64,000 bases of DNA, from positions 1,054,001 to 1,118,000 of the forward strand of contig NZ_JACMIA010000001.1 in assembly GCF_014252955.1 (NCBI RefSeq). Direction: 5' to 3'. The notes below the pieces were generated by a model. The model did not search any database and was not told the origin of the DNA. It worked only from the letters and a program-made list of their open reading frames with translations. This document shows, one piece after another, positions 25,179 to 32,462 of the stretch. Source of the DNA: Stappia sp. 28M-7 (lineage in GTDB: Bacteria > Pseudomonadota > Alphaproteobacteria > Rhizobiales > Stappiaceae). Positions within the stretch are counted from its first letter, which is position 1; every line of letters begins with the position of its first letter. The translations under genes and the position numbers were made by a program.

Positions 25179-26152
25179 GGCAGGAGAACCTCGTCGCCGG
25201 GCGCAAGGCCCGAGAGAATTTCGGTGTAGGCGGTGCCGTCGAGGCGGATGGTGCCGCCGGTCAGCACGGTGCGCTCCACCGGCCCGGCGCTGCCCGCCAG
25301 CGTCACGAAGTCGAGGCCGGCGCGGGTGGTCACGGCCGCGGGGGGAAGCAGGATCGCCTGCCGCTCGGCGACCGGCACACGCACCAGCACGCGGGCATTG
25401 ACGAATTGCGTGTCGAGCCGCTCGACCTCAACATCGGCGATCACCCGCCCGCCCTGGATCTGCGGGTAGACCTTGGCGAGCCGGCCTGTCGTCGTCGCAC
25501 CATTGGCGCCGATCTCGATATCCGCCCCGTCCTTGAGGTTTTCCGCGTGGCGCTCGGGGATGGCAAGACGCAGGAAGGTGCCGCCGCTGCCCAGCACGGC
25601 GACGGTCTCGCCGGCCATGATCACCGCGCCCCGGGTGACCGGGACGGTGAGCACGCGCCCGTCGGCCGGGGCCAGAACCTCGCCTTCCTCGCCCTGGCGC
25701 ACGACGACGGAGCGCTCGGCGCGGGCGGCGGCGATCTGGTTGCGGGTGACATCGACGGACGTGGCCAACTGCTCCAGCCGCTGGCGGGTGACGACGCCGC
25801 GCTCGACCAGGGTCTGGGCGCGGGAAAGCTCGGCCTCGGCGTTTTCCAGCTGGCTCTGCAGGGCGCGCAGGCGCGCGTCGATGGCCGCCACCTGGAAGGC
25901 GATCTTCTCGTCGGTCACGCTGGCGATGCGCTCGCCGGCGCGCACGGTGTCGCCTTCCTCCACCGCGAGTTCCGCAATGGTGCCGCCGATGCGGGCGCGG
26001 GCGGGAACCTCGTCCCGCGCCTGGACCTGGCCGAACACGGCCTTCCACTCGGTCACCGCGCGGCTTTCCACGGTCAGGGTCTCCGCCGACAGCGCCGGCC
26101 CCGCAAGGGCGAGGGCCGAAACTGCCAGCACTGCGGCACGCAGGATCATCAT
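25175..26152 (-). CDS. RND periplasmic adaptor (membrane fusion protein)
   Basis: A 325-residue periplasmic adaptor. A signal peptide ending near ALSAE precedes the lipoyl half ARIGGTIAELAVEEGDTVRAGE, an alpha-helical hairpin (LRALQSQLENAEAELSRAQTLVERGVV) and the second lipoyl half APADGRVLTVPVTRGAVIMAGE. A beta-barrel and membrane-proximal domain follow. It joins the permease downstream to an outer-membrane channel. Two ATGs are adjacent at the start (26152 and 26149); either would serve. Confidence 0.9.
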   Translation of the reverse strand: MMILRAAVLAVSALALAGPALSAETLTVESRAVTEWKAVFGQVQARDEVPARARIGGTIAELAVEEGDTVRAGERIASVTDEKIAFQVAAIDARLRALQSQLENAEAELSRAQTLVERGVVTRQRLEQLATSVDVTRNQIAAARAERSVVVRQGEEGEVLAPADGRVLTVPVTRGAVIMAGETVAVLGSGGTFLRLAIPERHAENLKDGADIEIGANGATTTGRLAKVYPQIQGGRVIADVEVERLDTQFVNARVLVRVPVAERQAILLPPAAVTTRAGLDFVTLAGSAGPVERTVLTGGTIRLDGTAYTEILSGLAPGDEVLLP

Positions 26153-26160
26153 GCTCTCCG

Positions 26161-26361
26161 TCAGAACGCCGTTCCCGGCGCGATGCCGAGGCGGCGGAAG
26201 ATCATCGCCGCCGGGCAGAAGCCGGTAAAGGCGGCCTGCAGCATGTTGAGGCCGATGAAGACGGTGAACCAGACGAAAAGCGGCGACACGGTGAGCGTCA
26301 GCACCACCGAAAGAAGCGTCATGGCGCCGGCAAAGGCGAGAACGGCACGGTCGAGGGTCAT
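26161..26361 (-). CDS. small DUF2892 (YgaP-like TM domain) membrane protein
   Basis: A 66-residue protein with two hydrophobic helices (VLAFAGAMTLLSVVLTLTV and FVWFTVFIGLNMLQAAF) and the family end GFCPAAMIFRRLG, the signature of the YgaP-type transmembrane/DUF2892 domain that often partners rhodaneses. A strong AGGAGG site precedes ATG 26361. It is the first gene of the RND operon, 8 bp before the adaptor. Elsewhere such genes accompany sulfide or persulfide-responsive ArsR/BigR regulation, which suggests, but does not prove, a sulfur link for this pump. Confidence 0.8.
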   Translation of the reverse strand: MTLDRAVLAFAGAMTLLSVVLTLTVSPLFVWFTVFIGLNMLQAAFTGFCPAAMIFRRLGIAPGTAF

Positions 26362-26392
26362 GGCAAAACCTCCTGGGAGCTTAATGTGTTCA

Positions 26393-26414
26393 AATATTAG
26401 CATCTTCTAAAATT
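26393..26414. promoter_or_regulatory. AT-rich inverted repeat upstream of DUF2892-RND operon
   Basis: AATATTAG and CTAAAATT are inverted arms (7 of 8 match) separated by CATCTT. It lies about 30 bp before the operon start, in AT-rich DNA, the usual spot for an ArsR-family (BigR/SqrR-like) or other repressor. No regulator gene is adjacent. Confidence 0.5.
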
Positions 26415-26552
26415 ACGTCAATACGGGTCATCCCTGACGCATGCGGCAAGGGCGCGCATCCACCGTGCGCGGCGCCGGCGGCGCAAATCCCGTTGGCCAA
26501 TCCGGGCGCGCTTTGTTAATCACGGCGAAACAGGCAAACGAGGAACCTGAGA

Positions 26553-27644
26553 ATGACCGCAGCCGACCACGGCATTTTGCCGGCGCAGGCCGTCGCCGAG
26601 ATGTTCGAGCGCGGCGAGATCGGTGCGCCGCGCCGTCCGGACGACGACCAGATCCAGCCGGCGAGCCTCGATTTGCGGCTCGGGCCGCTCGCCTACCGGG
26701 TGCGCGCCAGCTTCCTGCCGGGCGCAGGCGCCAGGGTGATGGAAAAGCTCGACCGGCTGAAGCTGCATGCCTTCGACCTGACCCGCGGTGCGGTGCTGGA
26801 GACGGGCTGCGTCTACATCGTGCCCCTGATGGAAACGCTGGCGCTGCCGCAGGATGTCGCCGCGACCACCAATCCGAAGAGCTCGACCGGCCGTCTCGAT
26901 GTGTTCACCCGGGTGATCACCGACGAGGGCCGCGCCTTCGACACCGTGCCGGCCGGCTATCGCGGTCCGCTCTACGCGGAGATCAGCCCGCGCACCTTCC
27001 CGGTGCTGGTGCGCGAGGGCTCGCGCCTGTCGCAGATCCGCTTTCGCCGCGGCCAGCCGACGCTGGACGATGTCGCGCTGTCGCTGGTCCATGCGAACCA
27101 CGGGCTGGTTTCGGGCGGCGAGGCGACCATCGGCGGCGGCGTGCATCTGACCATCGATCTGGAAGGGGCGGGCGAGGGCAGCCTGATCGGCTATCGCGGC
27201 AAGCGCCATACCGGCGTCATCGACATGGACCTGCGCGCAGGCCAGGACCCGCTCGACTTCTGGGAGCCGATCATCAATCGCGGCGGCCGCGACATGATCC
27301 TCGATCCCAACGAGTTCTACATCCTCGTCTCGCGCGAGGCGGTGCATGTGCCGCCGCTCTATGCCGCGGAGATGGTGCCCTTCGATCCGCTGGTCGGCGA
27401 GTTCCGCGTCCATTACGCGGGCTTCTTCGATCCCGGCTTCGGCCATTCGGAGATCGGCGGCGGCGGCTCGCGCGCCGTGCTGGAGGTGCGCTCGCACGAG
27501 GTGCCGTTCATCGTCGAGCACGGCCAGACGGTCGGCCGGCTGGTCTACGAGCACATGCTCGACCGCCCGACGACGCTCTACGGCGAGGGCATCGGCTCCA
27601 ACTACCAGGGCCAGGGCCTGAAGCTGTCGAAGCACTTCCGCTGA
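26553..27644 (+). CDS. dcd: dCTP deaminase, long two-domain form
   Basis: A 363-residue deaminase of the dUTPase/Dcd fold, converting dCTP to dUTP on the way to dTTP. The alphaproteobacterial long form is visible as two trimer-forming repeats: QIQPASLDLRLG (33-44) and NPKSSTGRLDVFTR (107-120) in the first, with a second copy (SLIGYRGKRHTGVIDMDLRAG and PFIVEHGQTVGRLVYEHM) in the C-terminal half. The ATG follows GAGGAA. It stands alone, divergent from the RND operon. Confidence 0.9.
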   Translation: MTAADHGILPAQAVAEMFERGEIGAPRRPDDDQIQPASLDLRLGPLAYRVRASFLPGAGARVMEKLDRLKLHAFDLTRGAVLETGCVYIVPLMETLALPQDVAATTNPKSSTGRLDVFTRVITDEGRAFDTVPAGYRGPLYAEISPRTFPVLVREGSRLSQIRFRRGQPTLDDVALSLVHANHGLVSGGEATIGGGVHLTIDLEGAGEGSLIGYRGKRHTGVIDMDLRAGQDPLDFWEPIINRGGRDMILDPNEFYILVSREAVHVPPLYAAEMVPFDPLVGEFRVHYAGFFDPGFGHSEIGGGGSRAVLEVRSHEVPFIVEHGQTVGRLVYEHMLDRPTTLYGEGIGSNYQGQGLKLSKHFR

Positions 27645-27763
27645 GCGCCGCGCGCGGGACCGGGTAAGGAGCAAGGGGGGCATCGCGGCTTTTCCGCGTG
27701 CCCGCCGCCGACTTGACCGCCGTAGGTTGATTTAGTATGTCATCCTGACCAAATGGAGATGCG

Positions 27764-28195
27764 ATGACGCCGACGGAAGCGCTCGAACGGCTGCACCGGC
27801 TCGCCCACCGACAATGGTCGATGCAGGCCGCCGAGGCAGGGCTCAGCCACAGCGAATTCGAGTACTTGCGCGCGATCCGTGCGCAGGAACGCCAGAAGGT
27901 GGACGAGAACGACCACGGCCAGCACCTGCAGGACGTGGTCGAGGCGATGGGCGTGCGCAAGGCTTCGGCCAGCGCCATGGTCCTGAAACTCGAGGAAAGG
28001 GGGCTCGTGCACCGGGTTCCCTGTCAGATGGATGCGCGGGCCCAGCACATCCTGATCACCGACGAGGGCGCGCATCTGCTGCGCCAGGGCGAGGAAGTCT
28101 ATCGCGGGGCGCTGCGCCATCTCTATGAGGGGCTGGAGCCCTACGAGGCGGCAGCCTTCCGCCTGGCGTTGAAAACGCTGGCCGACCTGCCCTGA
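27764..28195 (+). CDS. MarR family transcriptional regulator
   Basis: A 143-residue winged helix-turn-helix protein. The recognition region is LQDVVEAMGVRKASASAMVLKLEERGLVHRVPCQMDAR, followed by the wing QHILITDEGAHLL and a C-terminal dimer helix. The spacing and length match MarR/HTH-type regulators. GGAG precedes ATG 27764. Effector is unknown. A related 17-mer occurs both upstream of this gene (27733) and of the downstream gene (28315), which could be its binding site. Confidence 0.82.
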   Translation: MTPTEALERLHRLAHRQWSMQAAEAGLSHSEFEYLRAIRAQERQKVDENDHGQHLQDVVEAMGVRKASASAMVLKLEERGLVHRVPCQMDARAQHILITDEGAHLLRQGEEVYRGALRHLYEGLEPYEAAAFRLALKTLADLP

Positions 28196-28503
28196 CGGGC
28201 AGGTGCCTTGCCGCGCCGAACCGGCCTGGCGCGGGGGCGGCCCCAGAAACCCGACCAAAGCAGCCCGACAATAGAGGATCTGCCCGACATGCGACGAAAC
28301 AGGTCTTGATCATATAGTCTGTCTTGCTAACTAACTTTATGCCAAACTCGGGCAACTGGCGGGTCGATGGAACGGGCCGGCAGGCCGCCTGGTCCCCGAT
28401 GTCCACGATCCGCAAGCCGGATCAACTCCCCCCGGATCCGCAAGCGGATCCATCTCCCCGATCCGGTAACCGGATCCATTTCCCTGAAGAGCGGAGACAC
28501 GTC
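28196..28503. other. 308-bp gap between MarR gene and membrane protein gene
   Basis: No gene is seen. It holds a repeat of the MarR-leader-like word (TAGTCTGTCTTGCTAAC at 28315; compare TAGTATGTCATCCTGAC at 27733) and the three tandem hairpins at 28407-28476, ending just before the next start codon. Confidence 0.5.
28407..28476. repeat. three tandem perfect hairpins in a 5' leader
   Basis: Three short palindromes built on the same word follow each other at 26-27 bp spacing: GATCCG-CAAGC-CGGATC (28407-28423), GGATCCG-CAAG-CGGATCC (28434-28451) and GATCCGG-TAA-CCGGATC (28460-28476). All stems are perfect. They end 27 bp before the start codon at 28504, so in RNA they would form three stacked stem-loops; in DNA they could be repeated operator sites. 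Confidence 0.6.
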
Positions 28504-28890
28504 ATGTCCTTCGAAGCTGCCCTGATCGGCGCCGCCATCCATATCCTGTTCTGGCAGGCCCTGCCCAAGTGGGGCACATGGTTCAACCGCGTGATCGCGG
28601 CGCTGCCCTCGCCGCTACGCACGCTCTACAAGCAGTGGAACTGCCCGTATTGCGCGGGCTTCTGGATCGCGCTCGCCCTGCATGCGGGTGCGGGCCTCAC
28701 CACGCTGGACGGCCTGCCGGAGCTGCCGGCCTTCTGGGGCCAGCTCGCCGTCCCGCTCGGCTGGTTCCTCGATGCGCTGGCGACCGCCGTGCTCCTTCTC
28801 GTCATCGTCGTCGCGATCAACGCCCTGCGCCTGCCGGCGATGCGCGCGGCCATGCTGCAGAAGGAGTTCGCCGCCTCGCAGGAGGGGTGA
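28504..28890 (+). CDS. small membrane protein with NCPYCAGFW motif
   Basis: A 128-residue protein I do not recognise by name. It has three likely TM helices (AALIGAAIHILFWQALP, PYCAGFWIALALHAG and FLDALATAVLLLVIVVAI) and a CPYC motif at the edge of the second, in the setting NCPYCAGFWIAL, reminiscent of DUF1360-type proteins (CPFCTGYW). No catalytic function can be inferred. The ATG follows GCGGAGA. Three tandem hairpins precede it. Confidence 0.65.
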   Translation: MSFEAALIGAAIHILFWQALPKWGTWFNRVIAALPSPLRTLYKQWNCPYCAGFWIALALHAGAGLTTLDGLPELPAFWGQLAVPLGWFLDALATAVLLLVIVVAINALRLPAMRAAMLQKEFAASQEG

Positions 28891-29047
28891 GGCGAGGCAT
28901 GGTGCGGGGCGCGCCGACCGCGCGATGCGGACAGGCGGCGCGCGTGTTCTTGCAAGATCTCGCAAGATCTCGGCAGCCGTCGGACAAGTTCCTCCTGCAA
29001 GGAATGTTGACGCGCCCTGCGCCGTGGACTATCAGGATCGTCAAATT

Positions 29048-29101
29048 CCGTGGTGATTTGAGCCGGCCGGCTTGCAGCCACGTTAAACAAGTCGCTAAAC
29101 A
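29048..29101 (+). ncRNA. SAM-II riboswitch
   Basis: The segment matches the SAM-II (metA/SAM-alpha) RNA: CGTGG (29049-29053) pairs with CCACG (29078-29082), the conserved GTGATTTG and CTTGCAG lie between them, and TTAAAC...GCTAAAC supplies the pseudoknot strand. Binding of S-adenosylmethionine should lower expression of the metZ gene 61 bp downstream. SAM-II is characteristic of alphaproteobacteria. Confidence 0.9.
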
Positions 29102-29125
29102 GGCCGGGTTGCAAAGACCCCGGCC
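29102..29125 (+). promoter_or_regulatory. possible antiterminator stem
   Basis: GGCCGGG (29102-29108), directly after the riboswitch, can pair with CCCGGCC (29119-29125), which is the left arm of the following terminator. The two structures exclude each other, so SAM binding could set the choice. Confidence 0.45.
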
Positions 29126-29145
29126 CATTCACGGCCGGGGTTTTT
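29118..29145 (+). terminator. intrinsic terminator in metZ leader
   Basis: CCCCGGCC and GGCCGGGG form a perfect 8-bp stem with a 7-base loop, followed at once by TTTTT. It lies between the SAM-II RNA and the metZ ribosome site, so transcription would stop before metZ unless the stem is broken. Confidence 0.8.
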
Positions 29146-29161
29146 GCGTTTGGAGAACGGC

Positions 29162-30358
29162 ATGACGACGAACAGGCACGGCTGGCACCCCGAGACGACC
29201 TTGGTGCATGGCGGAACGACCCGCTCACCCTTCGGGGAAACCTCCGAGGCGATGTTCCTGACACAGGGCTTCGTCTACGCAACGGCCGAGGCGGCCGAGG
29301 CACGTTTCAACGGCGATGATCCCGGCTTCGTCTATTCGCGCTACTCCAACCCGACCGTGGCGATGTTCGAGAACCGCATCGCCGCCCTGGAAGGGGCGGA
29401 GGCCGCCCGCGGCACCGCCAGCGGCATGGCCGCCGTCAACCTGGCGCTGATGGCCTGCTGCAAGGCGGGCGACCATGTGGTCGCCGCCAAGGCGCTGTTC
29501 GGCTCCTGCCGCTACATCGTCGAGACCCTGCTGCCGCGCTTCGGCGTCTCCTCGACACTGGTCGACGGCACGGACCTCGACGCCTGGCGCGCCGCCATCC
29601 GCCCGGAGACGGTCGCCTGCTTCCTGGAAAGCCCGACCAACCCGACGCTGGAAGTGATCGACATCGCCGCCGTCGCCGAGATGGCCCATGCGGTCGGCGC
29701 CAAGCTGATCGTCGACAATGTCTTCGCCACTCCGATCTGGCAGTCGCCGCTGGCGCTGGGCGCGGACGTGGTCGTCTATTCCGCCACCAAGCATATCGAC
29801 GGACAGGGCCGCTGCCTTGGCGGCGTCGTGCTGGGAACCGAGGAGTGGATCAACGACGAGGTGATGCCCTTCACCAAGCATACCGGCCCGTCGATGAGCC
29901 CGTTCAACGCCTGGGTGATGCTGAAGGGGCTGGAGACGCTGGCCCTGCGCGTGGAGCGCCAGACCCGCACCGCCGCGCGGCTGGCCGACGTGCTGGCCGA
30001 GCATCCGGCGGTGGCCCGGCTGATCTATCCCGGCCGTGCCGACCATCCGCAGGCCGAGGTGGTCCGCCGCCAGATGAAGGGCGGTTCGACCATGCTGGCG
30101 CTGGAGCTGAAGGGCGGCAAGGAAGCGGCCTTCCGCGCCTCCAACGCGCTCAAGATCGTCAAGATGTCCAACAATCTGGGCGATGCCCGCAGCCTGATCA
30201 CCCATCCGGCGACGACGACGCACCAGTCGGTTGCCGAGGAGGCGAGGGCGGAGCTGGGCATCACCGACGGGCTGCTGCGCCTGTCGGTCGGCCTGGAGCA
30301 CGAGGACGATCTGGCCGCCGACCTGCTGACCGCGCTGGACGTGGCCCAGAACGCCTGA
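29162..30358 (+). CDS. metZ: O-succinylhomoserine sulfhydrylase
   Basis: A 398-residue PLP enzyme of the Cys/Met metabolism family. MetZ makes homocysteine from O-succinylhomoserine and sulfide in methionine synthesis. Sequence landmarks are ARGTASGMAAVN (PLP phosphate site), LESPTNPTLEVIDI, VDNVFATPIWQSPL and the PLP lysine K210 in YSATKHIDGQGR. The closing segment LGDARSLITHPATTTH is also typical. The ATG at 29162 is preceded by GGAG; a short upstream extension is not needed. Regulation by the SAM-II riboswitch in its leader fits this role. Confidence 0.93.
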   Translation: MTTNRHGWHPETTLVHGGTTRSPFGETSEAMFLTQGFVYATAEAAEARFNGDDPGFVYSRYSNPTVAMFENRIAALEGAEAARGTASGMAAVNLALMACCKAGDHVVAAKALFGSCRYIVETLLPRFGVSSTLVDGTDLDAWRAAIRPETVACFLESPTNPTLEVIDIAAVAEMAHAVGAKLIVDNVFATPIWQSPLALGADVVVYSATKHIDGQGRCLGGVVLGTEEWINDEVMPFTKHTGPSMSPFNAWVMLKGLETLALRVERQTRTAARLADVLAEHPAVARLIYPGRADHPQAEVVRRQMKGGSTMLALELKGGKEAAFRASNALKIVKMSNNLGDARSLITHPATTTHQSVAEEARAELGITDGLLRLSVGLEHEDDLAADLLTALDVAQNA

Positions 30359-30365
30359 CGGGCGC

Positions 30366-30968
30366 CTAAAGCAACCGCGACACCATGACGAGACGCGCGG
30401 TCGCCGAGACCGCGCAGACCGCCGCGAAGGCCCAGGCGATGGGCGCGAAGGCGGCCGGAAACAGGCAGAAGGCGAGGAAGACGGCGATCGTCTCGGCGCC
30501 TTCCGCCAGCCCCCCGAGATAGTAGAGCGACTTGGACCCTTGCGCGCTGGTCGAGAGCCCGCGCTTTTCCGCCATGATCGCGAAGCCGAGAAAACTCGCC
30601 CCGTTCATGTAGAAGCTGAGCAGCAGCGCGCTGGCCGCCAGCGCGTTGGCCGAAGGGTCGGCGAGGGCGAAGGCGAAGGGGATCGCCCCGTAGAAGAAGA
30701 AATCCAGCACGATGTCGAGATAGCCGCCACGATCCGTGCGGACGCGGGCGCGCGCCACCGCGCCGTCGAGCCCGTCCGCCAGCCGGTTGGCAAGGATCAG
30801 CAGCGCGCCGAGCAAAGGGGCATGCCAGCAGATGGCGAACGCCGCGGCGATGCCGCAGGCAAAGCCGGCGAGCGTCACCGCATCGGCGCTGATCCCGGCG
30901 GCCGCAAGACGCCGGCCGGCTGCATTGAGCGGCGGATCGATGAGCGGCCTGAGGCGGGCGTCGAACAT
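30366..30968 (-). CDS. CDP-alcohol phosphatidyltransferase family protein
   Basis: A 200-residue membrane enzyme that would transfer a phosphoalcohol from CDP-alcohol to an acceptor, as in phospholipid synthesis. The catalytic signature is complete: D65, D68, D85 and D89 in ADGLDGAVARARVR and GGYLDIVLD. Several TM helices follow. The family includes phosphatidylglycerophosphate, phosphatidylcholine and phosphatidylinositol synthases; the exact alcohol cannot be told. Convergent with metZ, 7 bp apart. Confidence 0.85.
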   Translation of the reverse strand: MFDARLRPLIDPPLNAAGRRLAAAGISADAVTLAGFACGIAAAFAICWHAPLLGALLILANRLADGLDGAVARARVRTDRGGYLDIVLDFFFYGAIPFAFALADPSANALAASALLLSFYMNGASFLGFAIMAEKRGLSTSAQGSKSLYYLGGLAEGAETIAVFLAFCLFPAAFAPIAWAFAAVCAVSATARLVMVSRLL

Positions 30969-31192
30969 GGGCGGGTCCTTCGGACGGCGGAAAAGCCTTG
31001 GCCCAAGGCAATGCCGTGGACGGCCCCCGCGCGCAAGCGGCGCGCAGGTAAATTCGCTGTCACGGGACGGCGATCAGGCGCCCGCGCAAGGGGCTGGTAA
31101 AGCCGGCAAACCGGATTAGATTGCGGGAACATGAGCCGGAGCCGGACCCGCAGCGGGGCCGGCGGAACGGCGGGCGAGGCGGAAGGACAGGC

Positions 31193-31585
31193 ATGTACCG
31201 GGCGGTGACGCGCGATATCCAGGTGACGGTCGAACCGCACTATCTCGCGGATGAATCCAGCCCGAACGACAATCGTTTCGTGTGGGCCTACTCCGTCGAC
31301 ATCGTCAATCTCGGCCTCGACACCGTGCGCCTGCGCGCCCGCCACTGGCGCATCGTCGACGCGCTTGGCCGGCTGGAGGAGGTGCGCGGCCTCGGCGTCG
31401 TCGGCGAGCAGCCGGTGCTCGCGCCCGGCGAACGCTTCGAATACACCTCCGGCTGCCCCTTGCGCACCAGCTCCGGCGTGATGCAGGGCAGCTACCAGAT
31501 GGAAACCGTCGACGGCGAGCGTTTCGACGTGGCGATCCCGGCTTTCTCGCTCGACATTCCCGGCACCGCGCGCAGCATCAACTGA
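31193..31585 (+). CDS. apaG: ApaG domain protein
   Basis: A 130-residue protein of the ApaG fold (fibronectin-like beta sandwich), named for a link to cobalt/magnesium resistance and diadenosine tetraphosphate metabolism in enterobacteria. The family motifs FVWAYSVDIVNLG, VQLRARHWRIVDALG-like RLRARHWRIVDALG, GVVGEQPVLAPGERFEYTSG and MQGSYQMETVDGERFDVAIPAFSL are all present. ATG 31193 follows GGAAGGA and gives the usual length. Confidence 0.93.
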   Translation: MYRAVTRDIQVTVEPHYLADESSPNDNRFVWAYSVDIVNLGLDTVRLRARHWRIVDALGRLEEVRGLGVVGEQPVLAPGERFEYTSGCPLRTSSGVMQGSYQMETVDGERFDVAIPAFSLDIPGTARSIN

Positions 31586-31765
31586 CCGCCCGCTTCTCGT
31601 GCGAGGCCGGCGCCCGATGCAGCCCTGCCTTGCCCCGGCTGCCCTTGAACGGGGCGGGGGAGGAAGTATATCAAGGGCTCGAGGACGACCTCACCCGGCG
31701 GCGGCACGCTCCGCGACCGGGCAGATCGGCCGGGACGACCCGGTTTGCCAAACCGGGAGTTTCCC

Positions 31766-32197
31766 ATGCGTTCGACCCTCGACCGTCTCCGCCACGCCCT
31801 TGCCTTCGAGATCCTCGGCCTTGCCATCATCACGCCGCTCGGCGCGCTTCTGTTCGGCCTTGCCATGGCCGACATGGGCGTGATCGGCGTTGCCGCGGCC
31901 ACGCTCGCGACGGTGTGGACCTACATCTACAATCTCGGCTTCGACCATGCTCTGATGGCCCTGCGCGGCGACACGGCCAAGAGCCTGCGCCTGCGCGTCG
32001 GCCATGCGCTGCTGTTCGAACTCGGCCTGCTGGTGATCCTGGTGCCGCCGATCGCCTGGTATCTGGACATCGGCCTCATCGAGGCGCTGGTGATGGATGC
32101 GGCGCTGGCGCTGTTCTACGTGGTCTACGCCTTCGTCTTCAATCTGGCCTATGACGCGGTGTTTCCGGTGCCGCGGCCGGCCCTGCAGGACGGCTGA
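31766..32197 (+). CDS. PACE family proteobacterial multidrug (biocide) efflux protein
   Basis: A 143-residue four-helix membrane protein of the proteobacterial antimicrobial compound efflux (PACE/AceI) family, made of two bacterial TM pair domains. The repeats are visible: RHALAFEILGLAIITPLGALLFG and VGHALLFELGLLVILVPPIAWYL, each followed by a W/NLGFD or NLAYD segment (YNLGFDHALM and FNLAYDAVFP). Members pump biguanides such as chlorhexidine by proton antiport, but their natural substrates are probably polyamines. ATG 31766 follows GGGAG. Confidence 0.88.
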   Translation: MRSTLDRLRHALAFEILGLAIITPLGALLFGLAMADMGVIGVAAATLATVWTYIYNLGFDHALMALRGDTAKSLRLRVGHALLFELGLLVILVPPIAWYLDIGLIEALVMDAALALFYVVYAFVFNLAYDAVFPVPRPALQDG

Positions 32198-32462
32198 CGC
32201 GCGTTCCGGGCGCGGCAGCGCCAGCATTCCCCAGTCATATATATGTATTTGTGATGGGAGGTGAGGAGCCTGTCGTCTTTTTTGTTGACAGTGGCGAGCA
32301 AAACCGCCGCCTGTAAACGACGTATAAACAGTAACAAGGTTATGTTCGGTCCCTTCCGCAGGCGAAGAGCGGCTTGTCTTTCGGGGTGAGCTATCTTTCG
32401 CGGTGTTCGGGGGGAGCTGAGGCTGCGTCGAACGGAGCGGGAACCGGTTGAGGGAAACGGGG

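Noticed and set aside
28407-28476. Short CRISPR-like array
   Set aside because: Units are only 17-18 bp, are full palindromes, and the 'spacers' between them are just 8-10 bp. No cas gene nearby.
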